Assembly (NCBI GenBank): GCA_028289605.1
Contig: JANQON010000011.1
Span: forward strand, 111,698 to 175,697
DNA: 64,000 nt
From: Hyphococcus sp.
Lineage (GTDB): Bacteria > Pseudomonadota > Alphaproteobacteria > Caulobacterales > Parvularculaceae
Direction of reading: 5' to 3'
Shown here: positions 9,122-18,259 of the stretch, in pieces
Position numbering within the stretch: the stretch's first letter is position 1
Layout of the letters: every line of letters starts with the position of its first letter
The notes under the pieces: model-generated
The model's input: only the letters and a program-made list of their open reading frames with translations
Databases searched by the model: none
What the model was told of the DNA's origin: nothing
Program-made: the position numbers and the translations under genes

Positions 9122-9829
9122 TTATTCAATCCGCCATGTGACGGCGCCCAAATCGCCAAATTCGGCGGTATATTCGCCAATTTCTGCTGGAATGACGTTT
9201 CCGCAGGCGCCTGTTAAAAACATTACGCCCGCCGACGGGGCAAAGCCTCTCCTATTTGCTTCGTCCCAAATCCAGTTCGTTGATTTGATTGGCCCGCCTA
9301 GAGGCTCGTCGATTGTCGCTTCATTGAGAACACTTCCATCGCGATGCAGCGTGATTTGCGTGTCGCTAAATCTTTCGTTCCAAGGCTGAAAATCGCCAAC
9401 GATATAAAGATCTGCACCAAGATTACAGGTGATCAAGCTCGCTGCGGACATATCTGATTGACGGCTGTACCTGACGTAAACCATCTCGATCGCTGGCGCG
9501 ACATGAGAGGGGTTGCCGTCATCGTCGGCGAGAACCGCAACTTCACACTCAATCGACCGGCGTTCCAGAAACGGAATCGAACAACCCGACTTGTGTTGCG
9601 CGTCGGCATACAGGGCGCCAATGAGCGCATGATCGAGCTTGAAAAGCGTCTGAGCGATTTTTGACGTAACGCCGGCTTTTATTCCACCGGCGCCAGCTGG
9701 CGAGACGGCCGCCGTGACGGCGCGCTGAATCTCGTATGCCTCCTCCAGGCTTAGGTCTTCGTTGAACTCCGGCAACGGCGTATTCGCCTTAATCGCCTCC
9801 GCAAGACTGTCTACAAGTGACGAATTCAC
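9122..9829 (-). CDS. 2-keto-4-pentenoate hydratase / MhpD-family protein
   Basis: The protein has about 235 residues and belongs by appearance to the fumarylacetoacetase-fold hydratase/decarboxylase family, which hydrates 2-hydroxydienoates late in aromatic meta-cleavage pathways. Family signatures are an early GGIKAGVTSK segment, IECEVAVLADDD with the metal-binding acidic residues, an AIEMVYVRY strand and a GDFQPW loop. I place the start at a GTG (9829), because AGGGAG lies eight bases upstream; an upstream ATG at 9850 has no such site. It stands alone between a serine hydrolase and a divergent dioxygenase. No other meta-cleavage genes are adjacent, so its substrate is uncertain. Confidence 0.75.
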   Translation of the reverse strand: MNSSLVDSLAEAIKANTPLPEFNEDLSLEEAYEIQRAVTAAVSPAGAGGIKAGVTSKIAQTLFKLDHALIGALYADAQHKSGCSIPFLERRSIECEVAVLADDDGNPSHVAPAIEMVYVRYSRQSDMSAASLITCNLGADLYIVGDFQPWNERFSDTQITLHRDGSVLNEATIDEPLGGPIKSTNWIWDEANRRGFAPSAGVMFLTGACGNVIPAEIGEYTAEFGDLGAVTWRIE

Positions 9830-10175
9830 CAGAATTCTCCCTTTGAACATTTCGGGACTTTTCGAGGATACTGCAACAACAACCTATGCATCAATTGCGG
9901 CGCCTGCGCATCTTCGAGCTTCACGGTCAAAAACCAATACCCGGCGCGCCAATCGCTCCGTCGACGTTCGAACTTCTCAAAATGAGGTTCACGAGTTTTG
10001 TTCACAAACGTCAGGCACTTTAAACATTTCTCCCGGTTTGCTCCGTCTGGGACGCATGGTCGTCGTGCGTCCCGATACCTACATACATGCGTCTTTCTGA
10101 TTGAATTCGCCCTAGGCGTCGAAAAGCGCGAGCGCTATCATGCGTTCGCATACTGCTACCGAGGGAGGGAGAGTA
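9830..10175. other. Intergenic region between hydratase and TauD-like gene; no gene seen
   Basis: This divergent spacer must hold promoters for both neighbours. I found no convincing coding frame, hairpin terminator or operator repeat in it. Confidence 0.5.
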
Positions 10176-11024
10176 ATGGCTGGAATCGAGATTGAGGTCA
10201 TTCCTTCGGGCGGCGCATGCGGCGCCGCTGTCCGAGGCGTCGACCTAAGTCGGCCGCTGGATACGGACGTTGTCGCCGCGATACGAGACGCCTGGCTCGA
10301 ACATTTAGTGCTGGCCTTTCCAGGTCAACGCATGAGCGCTGGAGACCTGGAACGATTTACCCTTGCCTTTGGACCCTTCGGAGATGATCCGTTTATCGGC
10401 CCGATCGACGACCACCACAATATCATTGCCGTTGAGCGGCGCGCCGATGAAACGGGCCCGGTGTTTGCCGAGGGATGGCATACAGATTGGAGCTTTCAAG
10501 CGACGCCGCCGGCGGGCACGTGTCTGTACTCCATTACAATACCCCCGCATGGCGGCGATACTTTGTTTGCAAACCAACATTTAGCGTTTGAAAAAATGCC
10601 TTCGGATCTAAAACAGCGCGTGGAGGGTTTGAACGCAATTCACTCTGCGCGCGGCGCTTACGCCAAAAACGGCGTTTTTGGCGAGCACGACGTCGCCACG
10701 CGCTCAATGGATATTCACCCGTCAGATGAGGCGTTAAACGAACAAACTCACCCTCTCATTCGTCCGCATCCGGAGACGAAGCATGAGGCTATCTTCGGCT
10801 GCGTTGGGTACATTATTGGCATTGAGGGAAAAACCAAGGAAGAGAGCTTGCCGCTGCTAAGCGAGCTTTACACTTGGCAAACGCGAGAAGAATTTCAGTA
10901 TCGGCATCAATGGGAAGAGAACATGCTGCTTATGTGGGATAATCGCTCCGTCCTTCATATGGCCACCGGTGGGTATGACGGATTTGATCGACTGCTTCAC
11001 CGAACGACTATTGGCGGTCCGTAG
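10176..11024 (+). CDS. TauD/TfdA-family Fe(II)/2-oxoglutarate dioxygenase
   Basis: The protein has 282 residues. The iron-binding facial triad is visible as H102-x-D104 in WHTDWSFQ and the distal His near residue 275 in LLHRTTIGG, followed by the Arg that binds 2-oxoglutarate. NRSVLHMAT is the typical segment just before the distal His. The N-terminal GAAVRGVDLSRPL is also characteristic. Enzymes of this family hydroxylate taurine, aryloxyacetates, sulfates or similar acids with release of a leaving group; the substrate here is not evident. The ATG at 10176 is chosen because GGGAGGGAGAG is directly upstream. The RND-like membrane protein follows after 105 bp and may be co-transcribed. Confidence 0.88.
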   Translation: MAGIEIEVIPSGGACGAAVRGVDLSRPLDTDVVAAIRDAWLEHLVLAFPGQRMSAGDLERFTLAFGPFGDDPFIGPIDDHHNIIAVERRADETGPVFAEGWHTDWSFQATPPAGTCLYSITIPPHGGDTLFANQHLAFEKMPSDLKQRVEGLNAIHSARGAYAKNGVFGEHDVATRSMDIHPSDEALNEQTHPLIRPHPETKHEAIFGCVGYIIGIEGKTKEESLPLLSELYTWQTREEFQYRHQWEENMLLMWDNRSVLHMATGGYDGFDRLLHRTTIGGP

Positions 11025-11129
11025 CGCTTCAAGATAACACCGCGCCAGGTGTCTGCCTTGCGAAATCCCCAACTGTTCGGCCTCGACAGTATCTCTATCT
11101 AATTTGGTCGTGATATCCGTTTTTCGAAC

Positions 11130-13418
11130 ATGGAAAGCGCCAGTATTATGGAAACAGTGCAGAAATTTGTATTGTCTCTCATTGGCAGGCCGGCGGTAAG
11201 GTGGCCGCTTCTGTTTTTCCTCGTCGTTCCCGCTTCTATGGGACTCACACGGCTTGCAGTCTCTACAGACCAAAACATTTTCTTTGGTGAAAACAACCCT
11301 GAGTATCTTGAATATAAGTATCTCGAAGAAACATTCGGCTCAGATGAGTCAATAATCTTCGTCGTCATTGCGAAAAACGAACCAATACTTTCCGCTGAGA
11401 ACCTCGCTGCTATTCGTGATTTGACACAACGCGCTTGGCAGATCCCGAATTCGCGCAAAGTGACTTCAATCGCGAACTTCCAACATAGCCATGCGACAGA
11501 AGACGATATTTTTGTCGGCCCATTGATCGATGCCTCTGCGGCGATCAATGCCGACACGGCATCTGAGATCAGCGCAATTGCGTCGGCCGACCCAATGATA
11601 AACGGCCTACTTTTGTCTCGCAATCAAAACGCAGCCGCAATCGTCGTGACATTAGACTACGCGCCGGACGACCCCGACGCCGTGCCGCAAATCATGCAGT
11701 ATTCCAACCTGCTAAGGCAGGAAATCCTTGCACAAAACCCGGACATCGAAATTGTATTGACGGGCACGGCTCCTATTAGCAACGCCTTTCAGGAGGCAAG
11801 CGAGAAAGACGCGGCCGTGCTGTTTCCGATGACGATCATTATTATCATGGTCGGTTTCTATGTCACTTGGCGTTCCGCCGGCGCCGCTCTAGCGCCGATT
11901 TTAATCGTTGTCGCCGCAAGCGCGTCGACAATGGGTTTCGCCGGATGGCTCGCGATACCTGTCACGCCGCTACTCGCAATTGTGCCCGTGCTCCTGCTTA
12001 CGATTGGCGTTGCGGATCTGGTCCACCTAAATAATGGTTTTGTCCGTTTTGCTGAATCGATGCCGCTCGAAGAAGCCGTTACGCGGTCCTACGAACACAA
12101 CATGCGGCCCATCCTCATCACGACGCTTTCCACAGCGCTCGGCTTCTTCTCATTTGTATTTGCGGACTCGCCGCCACTGCGGCAGTTCGGCGTCGTAGCA
12201 ACATTTGGCGTTTCAATGACAATGCTGATTGCGTTGCTCGGATACGCGCCTGTCTTGAAAGCATGTAAAACGTCGATCAGGCGAGGCATCCCCAATCTTC
12301 GTATTTGGGGCAACTGGTGCGATTTCATTGAGCGCCGACCGCTCGTTATTTTGACCGCCGGGCTTTCAACAATCATTGCGATCGCGTCGATCGGGATACC
12401 CCAAATTACATTGGACGATCGTTTCGACAATTACTTCGATGCGTCTTTTGAAGCTCGGCGCGATATGGAGAAGGCTCGCGAAAACCTAATCGGCGTATAC
12501 TCCGTGGATTTTTTGGTAAGCACAGGAGCAGAGAACGGCATATTCGAAATACCGAATCTTGAGGAAATCGACCGCTTCACAAACTGGCTCGTCAATCAGC
12601 CGAGAGTCGCACATGTATCCTCATATACGCATATCCTGAAGAAGTTGAACAAGAATTTTCACGCAGATGACCCTGCCCAATATCGTTTGCCGGCAACACA
12701 GGAAGAAGCCGCGCAGTACTTTCTTGCGTATAGCATGTCATTGCCGGACGGCGTTGACTTGAACGACACCGTAAATCTTGATCGATCAACTGTGAGAATT
12801 ACGGCTACAACCCCGGAAGCCTCAGCTGTCGACATAAGACAGTTGAAAAATATGGCGGAGCGTTGGGCGACTGACGGGGCTCTCTCAATTGACGTTTCTG
12901 CAGTTGGCATCGGCGTCATGACAGCGTTTATGTCGCAACGGAACATTGAAAGCATGTTCGCTGGAACGCTTGCGATAGTCGTCATCATCGCCGTCATACT
13001 TTTCGCCTGTTTCCGAGATTTTCGCTTCTCGATGGCGGGCCTTGCGGCAAATGTGCTCCCAATCATCGTTGGATTCGCGCTATGGGGGTTGCTGATCGGC
13101 AACATTGGCATGGCCGCCGCGATCATAGCGGCGCTCAGTCTTGGGCTGATAGTCGATGACACGGTTCACTTTCTAACGCGATACACCGAAGGCCGCACAG
13201 CGCGTTCACCATTGTTGTACGTATTTGAAAACGCGGGCACGGCAATCATTCAAACGTCGATTATTCTGTTCATCGGCTTTTTTATTTTGGCGTTCTCAGG
13301 ATTTTTGATCAATTTCACAATTGGCGTTCTGATGATGACGATTATTGCGTCAGCGCTCTTCATAGACTTGCTGGTGCTACCGGCCCTTTTGATCATAACC
13401 GATCCGAAGCGAGCATGA
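11130..13418 (+). CDS. RND-superfamily (MMPL/SSD-type) membrane protein
   Basis: The protein has 762 residues. The pattern is one transmembrane helix, a large periplasmic loop, a five-helix block around residues 225-385, a second helix near 400-420, a second periplasmic loop, and a five-helix block at about 610-760. This duplicated topology is that of RND exporters of the MMPL/sterol-sensing type. Conserved segments include GVADLVHLNNGF in the first repeat and GLIVDDTVHFLTRY in the second, with the acidic pairs used for proton coupling. At about 760 residues it is shorter than tripartite RND pumps (about 1000), as usual for lipid or hopanoid transporters such as HpnN. No membrane-fusion partner is nearby. 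An in-frame ATG at 11148 is an alternative start. Confidence 0.82.
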   Translation: MESASIMETVQKFVLSLIGRPAVRWPLLFFLVVPASMGLTRLAVSTDQNIFFGENNPEYLEYKYLEETFGSDESIIFVVIAKNEPILSAENLAAIRDLTQRAWQIPNSRKVTSIANFQHSHATEDDIFVGPLIDASAAINADTASEISAIASADPMINGLLLSRNQNAAAIVVTLDYAPDDPDAVPQIMQYSNLLRQEILAQNPDIEIVLTGTAPISNAFQEASEKDAAVLFPMTIIIIMVGFYVTWRSAGAALAPILIVVAASASTMGFAGWLAIPVTPLLAIVPVLLLTIGVADLVHLNNGFVRFAESMPLEEAVTRSYEHNMRPILITTLSTALGFFSFVFADSPPLRQFGVVATFGVSMTMLIALLGYAPVLKACKTSIRRGIPNLRIWGNWCDFIERRPLVILTAGLSTIIAIASIGIPQITLDDRFDNYFDASFEARRDMEKARENLIGVYSVDFLVSTGAENGIFEIPNLEEIDRFTNWLVNQPRVAHVSSYTHILKKLNKNFHADDPAQYRLPATQEEAAQYFLAYSMSLPDGVDLNDTVNLDRSTVRITATTPEASAVDIRQLKNMAERWATDGALSIDVSAVGIGVMTAFMSQRNIESMFAGTLAIVVIIAVILFACFRDFRFSMAGLAANVLPIIVGFALWGLLIGNIGMAAAIIAALSLGLIVDDTVHFLTRYTEGRTARSPLLYVFENAGTAIIQTSIILFIGFFILAFSGFLINFTIGVLMMTIIASALFIDLLVLPALLIITDPKRA

Positions 13419-13492
13419 ATGCTAACCACGTTGCGTGCTTGTTGGTGATGTCTGTGTTTTGCAAATTTGCATTTAGCGCGGAACGGGCGACG

Positions 13493-14239
13493 TCACTTCG
13501 ACTCTAGGCGCGCAAATTTATAAACCGGTTCAAACTCTTCATCGACATGCGAAACAAGCAACGTTCCGGGCTCGACGATTTCCAACCAATAGCCAGATCC
13601 TCGCAGACCAAATTCGACAAGAAACCACCGCCCGTTCCCGTCGGGATAAACGCTATGCTTGGCTGAGCTTTTCTCACCGTTGGCGTAACGCTTCTCAATG
13701 GTCACAGCGTGTCCCTGGCGGATGGTCCAGGTTTCTTCGCCATTGCTCCAATCGCCTGCGAGAGACGGCGGATTGTTGTTAATCGCATCTCCGACGATGT
13801 TTATATTCACGGCAACATCGTTCGTTGAAAAGAATGCCGCAGAACCGCCCAGCGCTCGACTGCCTTCGCCATAGGCCGACAATGAGAATTGAATTTCACC
13901 TTCGGCGTCATCCGGCACTTTGACGAGCAAATCTCCGGTGACATCACCGCTGCCGTGCAGCGCGATGCGCTCATGAACAATGCGCGCGCCTTGCGGCAAC
14001 GGCCGAGGATCAATGCTCGATGTTGCAGGCACAAAACCCAGGGCGCGCTGGCGTTTGCCTTTCACCGGTTGATCAAACGGCACGAGAATGACGGCCCCCG
14101 GCCGCACGGAAAGCTCAATCGCGCTCGGCGCCGACTCGCCGTTGCAGGCGGCGATGGTGGTCATTGCAACAATAGCGAAGGCGACATTGAAAAGAGTTTG
14201 CCGTAACCTTTTGTTTTCCGCCGTAGCCGCGTACGTCAT
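13493..14239 (-). CDS. Exported lipoprotein of unknown function
   Basis: The protein has 248 residues with an N-terminal hydrophobic segment ending in TTIAAC, a lipobox. I do not recognise the mature sequence. It is beta-rich in appearance, with a C-terminal half (GDWSNGEETWTIRQGHAVTI, then YPDGNGRWFLVEFGLRGSG) that resembles small lipocalin-like or META-like beta-sheet modules, but this is not firm. Its start overlaps the stop of the upstream Sel1-repeat gene by 4 bp (ATGA), so the two are translationally coupled. It is the last gene of a six-gene leftward operon of exported proteins. Confidence 0.7.
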   Translation of the reverse strand: MTYAATAENKRLRQTLFNVAFAIVAMTTIAACNGESAPSAIELSVRPGAVILVPFDQPVKGKRQRALGFVPATSSIDPRPLPQGARIVHERIALHGSGDVTGDLLVKVPDDAEGEIQFSLSAYGEGSRALGGSAAFFSTNDVAVNINIVGDAINNNPPSLAGDWSNGEETWTIRQGHAVTIEKRYANGEKSSAKHSVYPDGNGRWFLVEFGLRGSGYWLEIVEPGTLLVSHVDEEFEPVYKFARLESK

Positions 14240-14982
14240 GACGACGCCCCGAGACGGCCTAGCCCGTCTCTCGCTCGCTCCTGACCGCCTGCGAGCGCTT
14301 TGCGGTACCAGCGAACAGCCGAAGCAATATCCTTTTCGGTTCCAAAACCGTTTTCAAACATCCACCCGACAAAATACTGCGCCTCGGCGTCATTCTGGTC
14401 CGCCGCCAGTTGAAAAAGGCCCAACGCTTCGGCGTTACTTTGAGCGACGCCGCGACCCTGATAGTACATCCATCCGAGCGTGAATTGAGCGTCAGCATAT
14501 TTCTGCGCGGCGGACAGCCGATACCAGCGCACGGCCTCTACGTCGTTCGGCTCAACGCCGCGGCCTTCTTTATAGGCCCACCCAAGATTGTTTTGGGCGA
14601 TCATATTTCCTTTGTCGGCAGCTTGTCGCCAGAACGCCACAGCCATTTTGTCGTCGCCCTTATCGAGCGCCGCCGTTCCCTTCAAAAGAAGGTCGCCGCT
14701 CAAATTTTCTTTTGCGACGATTGAAGTTTTCTGCTTACCAGCGCTTTTCCTATTTTTTGAAGCGGACGTAGAGGAGTAGTCCGGCGTGCGCACGCAACGC
14801 TCCACGGGTTTTTGCCCGTACGTCCAACCGTTGCAATGACCTGTGCTGGAATAGCCGGCCGTACATCTTTGTGTTTGTACGTATACTGTTTCCGTGTAGC
14901 CGTTGCATTCAAACAAAGACCCGCAGGAGGAAAGAGCCGGCGTCAGAACAAAAACTGTTGCGATGTGCCTTTTCAAATTCAT
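14236..14982 (-). CDS. Sel1-repeat (TPR-like) exported protein
   Basis: The protein has 248 residues. A signal sequence ends near ALSSC, possibly a lipobox. A Cys-rich stretch follows (ECNGYTETVYVQTQRC, then GHCNGW, ERCVRT), which suggests disulfides. From about residue 100 there are four Sel1-type repeats with the signature A...LGWMY..GRGV; they form a helical solenoid that usually mediates protein-protein contacts. GAGGAAAG lies upstream of the ATG. The gene belongs to the six-gene operon running 17945 to 13493 and is coupled by a 4-bp overlap to the next lipoprotein. Confidence 0.85.
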   Translation of the reverse strand: MNLKRHIATVFVLTPALSSCGSLFECNGYTETVYVQTQRCTAGYSSTGHCNGWTYGQKPVERCVRTPDYSSTSASKNRKSAGKQKTSIVAKENLSGDLLLKGTAALDKGDDKMAVAFWRQAADKGNMIAQNNLGWAYKEGRGVEPNDVEAVRWYRLSAAQKYADAQFTLGWMYYQGRGVAQSNAEALGLFQLAADQNDAEAQYFVGWMFENGFGTEKDIASAVRWYRKALAGGQERARDGLGRLGASS

Positions 14983-15003
14983 AGGATTCTTTCCTCTATA
15001 TGT

Positions 15004-15633
15004 TCAATTGCCGTCATCGAGCCTGTACCAATGATTGGCGGACACAAACTCGGCCACGGCGCTGAAGTCGAATTGCGCAATCATTGAGTCAAGAATGTCG
15101 GCGCATTCGAAGTAGGAACACTCCAGCGCAACGACGCCGGTAGAATTGATCTTGAAGGCGCGTCCGACCTTGTCCGTCGCGTGAAATGCGACAGCAGTGC
15201 GTCCGTCGTAATTCTTCGTTGAAAAGCCCTCTTTTTCCAGATGCGCGCGCGTCGCATGATCACCCGATTGAAAGGCCGCCAGCATCGCGTCAATATTGAT
15301 TGCCGAATCGATATCGTCCGTATCGATTGTAACCGTTACCTTCTGACCATTTGAAATGTAGTCGCGAATCGCTTTTAATCTAATGCTCGTCTTCGCATGG
15401 AAGTCTTCGTTGAAAGCGTTGGTGAATCTTTCCAACTCGCTTGTGGGGGTGTCCATTCTTTCCAGATTAATAGACGACGCGCGCCAGCCGTCTGGTTTAG
15501 GCGGGAACAGTCCGGCGATATCGCCTTTCGACCATCGGTCTGGCGCATCGTTTGCTGCCGCTGCGGCCGACATTCCAAGGAATACGGCAAGTATCATCGA
15601 AAAGAGTCTAGCGTTGTTTTTGTACGATGGCAT
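15004..15633 (-). CDS. Secreted protein of unknown function
   Basis: The protein has about 209 residues with a clear signal peptide (MILAVFLGMSAAAAAND). The mature region shows no motif I can name. It contains a segment rich in Asp and Thr (VTVTIDTDDIDSAINID) and two cysteines close together (ECSYFEC). The ATG at 15633 is preferred over the one at 15645 because GGAA lies six bases upstream. Third from last in the six-gene operon; 21 bp separates it from the Sel1 gene downstream. Confidence 0.65.
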   Translation of the reverse strand: MPSYKNNARLFSMILAVFLGMSAAAAANDAPDRWSKGDIAGLFPPKPDGWRASSINLERMDTPTSELERFTNAFNEDFHAKTSIRLKAIRDYISNGQKVTVTIDTDDIDSAINIDAMLAAFQSGDHATRAHLEKEGFSTKNYDGRTAVAFHATDKVGRAFKINSTGVVALECSYFECADILDSMIAQFDFSAVAEFVSANHWYRLDDGN

Positions 15634-15696
15634 TATCAATTCCATTCTTGGCGTGCGCAGTGTGTGTTGCCTGGTTGCTTGACCTGCGGTTCCGCG

Positions 15697-16392
15697 TCAT
15701 TCGTAAAAGTACTTTCCCGATTCCATGTCGTTGTTCATTTCGGTCAGAATGACATCGATGATCTCAAGACTATGACCAAGGCCCATGCTCCCGAGCCGTT
15801 GAAATTTTTCGATCGCCTTGTTGTAATAGTCACGCGCGCCGGCGTTGTTGTGAGCAAACCGCTCAATGCGCGCAGCGGTCAAGTCATGAAGCGCTGACAG
15901 CTTCCACGCCAGGTACTCAGCATGCGGTTGATCGTAAAAAACTTCACGCGGCGGTGCGATCAGAGCCTCGCCAACCAGCTCGCGCGCTTTCGTCATTGAA
16001 ATATCCTGCGTTTTAACGCGGTAATTGATAAAAACCAGCAACGCCACGTTCATGACATAGATGGTGTCGCGGTCACTATCGCCCCACTTCTTACGTGCTC
16101 GCTTGACCATCTTTTTGGCGAGCGAGGAGAACTTGTAGTAATTCAAGGAGTCGGTAGGGCCGGCGGTTGTATAGCCGCGCTCTATAAGCGTTTCACGTTC
16201 AAGATAGTGAAAGATAATGTGCGACTGCAATTCATCCATCCATCGCCCGATCTTTTCGTCACGATGATAGGCGAACCGCATGATCGAACTATCATGGGCG
16301 AAGTCGTTCGCTTCTTGGGCGGAGAATGCAGGCGCGGCATATGACAGTGCGATTATCGCCGCAAGAAGGGTCGCCAATTGTCGTCGTCTCAT
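15697..16392 (-). CDS. Secreted protein, member 3 of a tandem paralogous trio
   Basis: The protein has about 231 residues with a signal peptide (MRRRQLATLLAAI, ending near AFSAQ). The start is uncertain: ATGs at 16413 and 16431 are also possible, none with a strong ribosome-binding site. The region KIGRWMDELQSHIIF followed by KKWGD and a long helix matches the pattern EIERWVREMQAEILF ... TWGND in the two upstream genes, so it is a diverged paralog. Predicted to be almost all helical. I do not recognise the family. Confidence 0.65.
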   Translation of the reverse strand: MRRRQLATLLAAIIALSYAAPAFSAQEANDFAHDSSIMRFAYHRDEKIGRWMDELQSHIIFHYLERETLIERGYTTAGPTDSLNYYKFSSLAKKMVKRARKKWGDSDRDTIYVMNVALLVFINYRVKTQDISMTKARELVGEALIAPPREVFYDQPHAEYLAWKLSALHDLTAARIERFAHNNAGARDYYNKAIEKFQRLGSMGLGHSLEIIDVILTEMNNDMESGKYFYE

Positions 16393-16439
16393 GCGCACTT
16401 TGGGCGCCTGCATTAAATTTGAGAGACACATCGCCGAGT

Positions 16440-17168
16440 TTACTTTCCACAAATGAGATCGCGTTGCTCTTCAAGTTTTTCGACGAGGTTGTCCTTCGTT
16501 GGCGGAGTCTCCCCTTCATTAATGCCCGCCAGTTTTACGCCCTCAATGAGGTTGGCGATGTTTTCCGGACTCGTTTTCTTGAGCGATTTGATGGCCTGTT
16601 TATAGGATTTCCTGCCGCTGTCGGATAAGTCCTCAGGCGCGTTTGAGAATGCCTCCGATATGTAGCAATAGACGCGCGCTTCGGACGCCAGGGCGAGTAT
16701 TTCAACCATTTCCTTTTCGTCCCTAGACAACGACGGGGTCTCTTCAATAGACGCGAGCATAGAGCCAATCTGATCCATGCCCGCCATTGTCGCTTTAAAG
16801 AATTTGTCAAAGATCTTGTCTTTGTCCGGAAAGTCAGCTGGCTGACCGTTGACGTCGACTAGACTGTCGAACGCAAGGTTATTCAGCGCCAGTTGACTGT
16901 GAACGAGAACATAGCGCTGCGACCATTTTCGATCGTTGCCCCAGGTTTCGTTGGCCTTTGATAGGGCCATGTCGCCAAGTTCGCGAGCTCTGAACGGCGA
17001 CGCGAAGAACAGTATCTCCGCCTGCATTTCTCGCACCCAGCGCTCGATCTCTTCATCGCCCGCAAGAACGGAGCCTTCTGCGGCTCGGGTTGCGGGGATG
17101 AACCCGAGCAGTAGCAACAGCACGGCCGCAAATCCTGCCATTACATTTTCTGACAATACTTTTTTCAT
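16440..17168 (-). CDS. Secreted protein, member 2 of a tandem paralogous trio
   Basis: The protein has 242 residues with signal peptide MKKVLSENVMAGFAAVLLLLL ending near TRAAE. After cleavage the sequence begins SVLAGDEEIERWVREMQAEI, closely matching the next gene upstream (SILAGDGQLESWIAEMQAEI), with a second shared block around RARELGD...WG. The remainder is helical, with cysteines near the middle and at the C-terminus (VYCYISEAF, RDLICGK). GGAGAGG precedes the start. The function is unknown. The high helix content and the repetition in one operon suggest a helical scaffold or binding protein; this is inference. Confidence 0.72.
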   Translation of the reverse strand: MKKVLSENVMAGFAAVLLLLLGFIPATRAAEGSVLAGDEEIERWVREMQAEILFFASPFRARELGDMALSKANETWGNDRKWSQRYVLVHSQLALNNLAFDSLVDVNGQPADFPDKDKIFDKFFKATMAGMDQIGSMLASIEETPSLSRDEKEMVEILALASEARVYCYISEAFSNAPEDLSDSGRKSYKQAIKSLKKTSPENIANLIEGVKLAGINEGETPPTKDNLVEKLEEQRDLICGK

Positions 17169-17207
17169 GATAACCTCTCCAAAGCTGTATGGACGGCGTT
17201 TCTGCAG

Positions 17208-17945
17208 TCAGGGCGCAAAGCCGCAATAATCGCGCTCGCCCTCAATTCTGGCGGCAAAGCCTTCCTGACGGACTTGTTGGAAAGACGCATGTGCGATTTC
17301 GTCCTCAAGAGACATCATCGATCGTTCGTCCGCGGACCGACCTTCGTAACGCGCCGGATCGCTGCCATAGGCCTCAACCAACGCCATGCTCCGTTCGATC
17401 AGCTTGGGATCGGTCTTTTCCAGGCTGGTAAGCGCAGCTTTGTAAGCTCTGCTTTTCACTCTTTTGCTGCCGAACCGGCATTCGATGCGCGCGCGCGTGA
17501 GATCTACCAACAAGTCCACCATGCGCCCTTCGTCATCAGTCATGACTTCAGCCGCGTGGAGGATCGATCTTGATTCCATCGCAGAGGTGAAAACGGTGTT
17601 TAACGCGGCGCGGTCAAGATCAGGACGCTCGCGATTGTTGTTGATGGCGGACAAAAGAGTGTGAAGAATGACATAGTTTCGGCGATAGGAATTCGCGTCC
17701 GCCTGATCGCCCCATAACGCATCGGCTCTCTCAATCCCCTTATCGCCGAGCTGTTCAGCCCGCGTGAGATACACGTCGAACAGGATCTCCGCCTGCATCT
17801 CAGCAATCCAGGATTCAAGCTGTCCATCGCCAGCCAGAATCGACTGAGCGTTGGCGTGCGCGCTTGGCAGCGGCAACAGGGCCGACGTAACCAACGCGGC
17901 AACCGCGGCGACAAAAGAAAGAATTCCAGTTCGTCTCGTCATCAT
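17208..17945 (-). CDS. Secreted protein, member 1 of a tandem paralogous trio; first gene of the operon
   Basis: The protein has 245 residues with a signal peptide cleaved near SAHANAQ. It shares with its downstream neighbour the mature start SILAGDGQLE, the block WIAEMQAEILF and the RAEQLGD...LWGD pattern. A single cysteine lies in ARIECRFGS and another near the C-terminus (DYCGFAP), at positions comparable to those of the paralog, so a conserved disulfide is likely. GGGAGGGC lies upstream of the start. It faces a CadC-like regulator across a 314-bp divergent spacer. The family is not one I recognise. Confidence 0.72.
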   Translation of the reverse strand: MMTRRTGILSFVAAVAALVTSALLPLPSAHANAQSILAGDGQLESWIAEMQAEILFDVYLTRAEQLGDKGIERADALWGDQADANSYRRNYVILHTLLSAINNNRERPDLDRAALNTVFTSAMESRSILHAAEVMTDDEGRMVDLLVDLTRARIECRFGSKRVKSRAYKAALTSLEKTDPKLIERSMALVEAYGSDPARYEGRSADERSMMSLEDEIAHASFQQVRQEGFAARIEGERDYCGFAP

Positions 17946-18259
17946 TGCCCTCCCGAAATGACGCTGTCTCCCATTTCGTGCTGATCGGAGCAGGCGTCAG
18001 GCGCTATTTCGTGATGAGCAACTTCTCGCGGTCGCTAAGGTAAAGTCCTGAAAGAAAGAGAATTTTTCTCGTAAGAAACCTGAAGAAAAGCTTAAGGCCG
18101 CCTAACTGGGTTCTAATCCGCCCATTGTGTTGCAGCGCATCAAGAATATAATCGTCTCGCCCACGTGATTGGCCGGAAAACTCCGCCAACGGCGCGAACA
18201 GTCTGTCTCTCGCGGAAATGCCGGAGGGCCGCGTTGAGCCGAAACGTAGGAAAACGCGG
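17946..18259. promoter_or_regulatory. Divergent control region between exported-protein operon and CadC-like regulator
   Basis: This is a non-coding spacer of 314 bp. Two direct-repeat elements, CCTGAAAGAAAGAG (18047-18060) and CCTGAAGAAAAGC (18079-18091), are 32 bp apart, about three helical turns, which is a usual arrangement for winged-helix OmpR-type regulators. A short palindrome GAGAATTTTTCTC lies between them at 18058-18070. Binding by the neighbouring regulator is inferred. Confidence 0.4.
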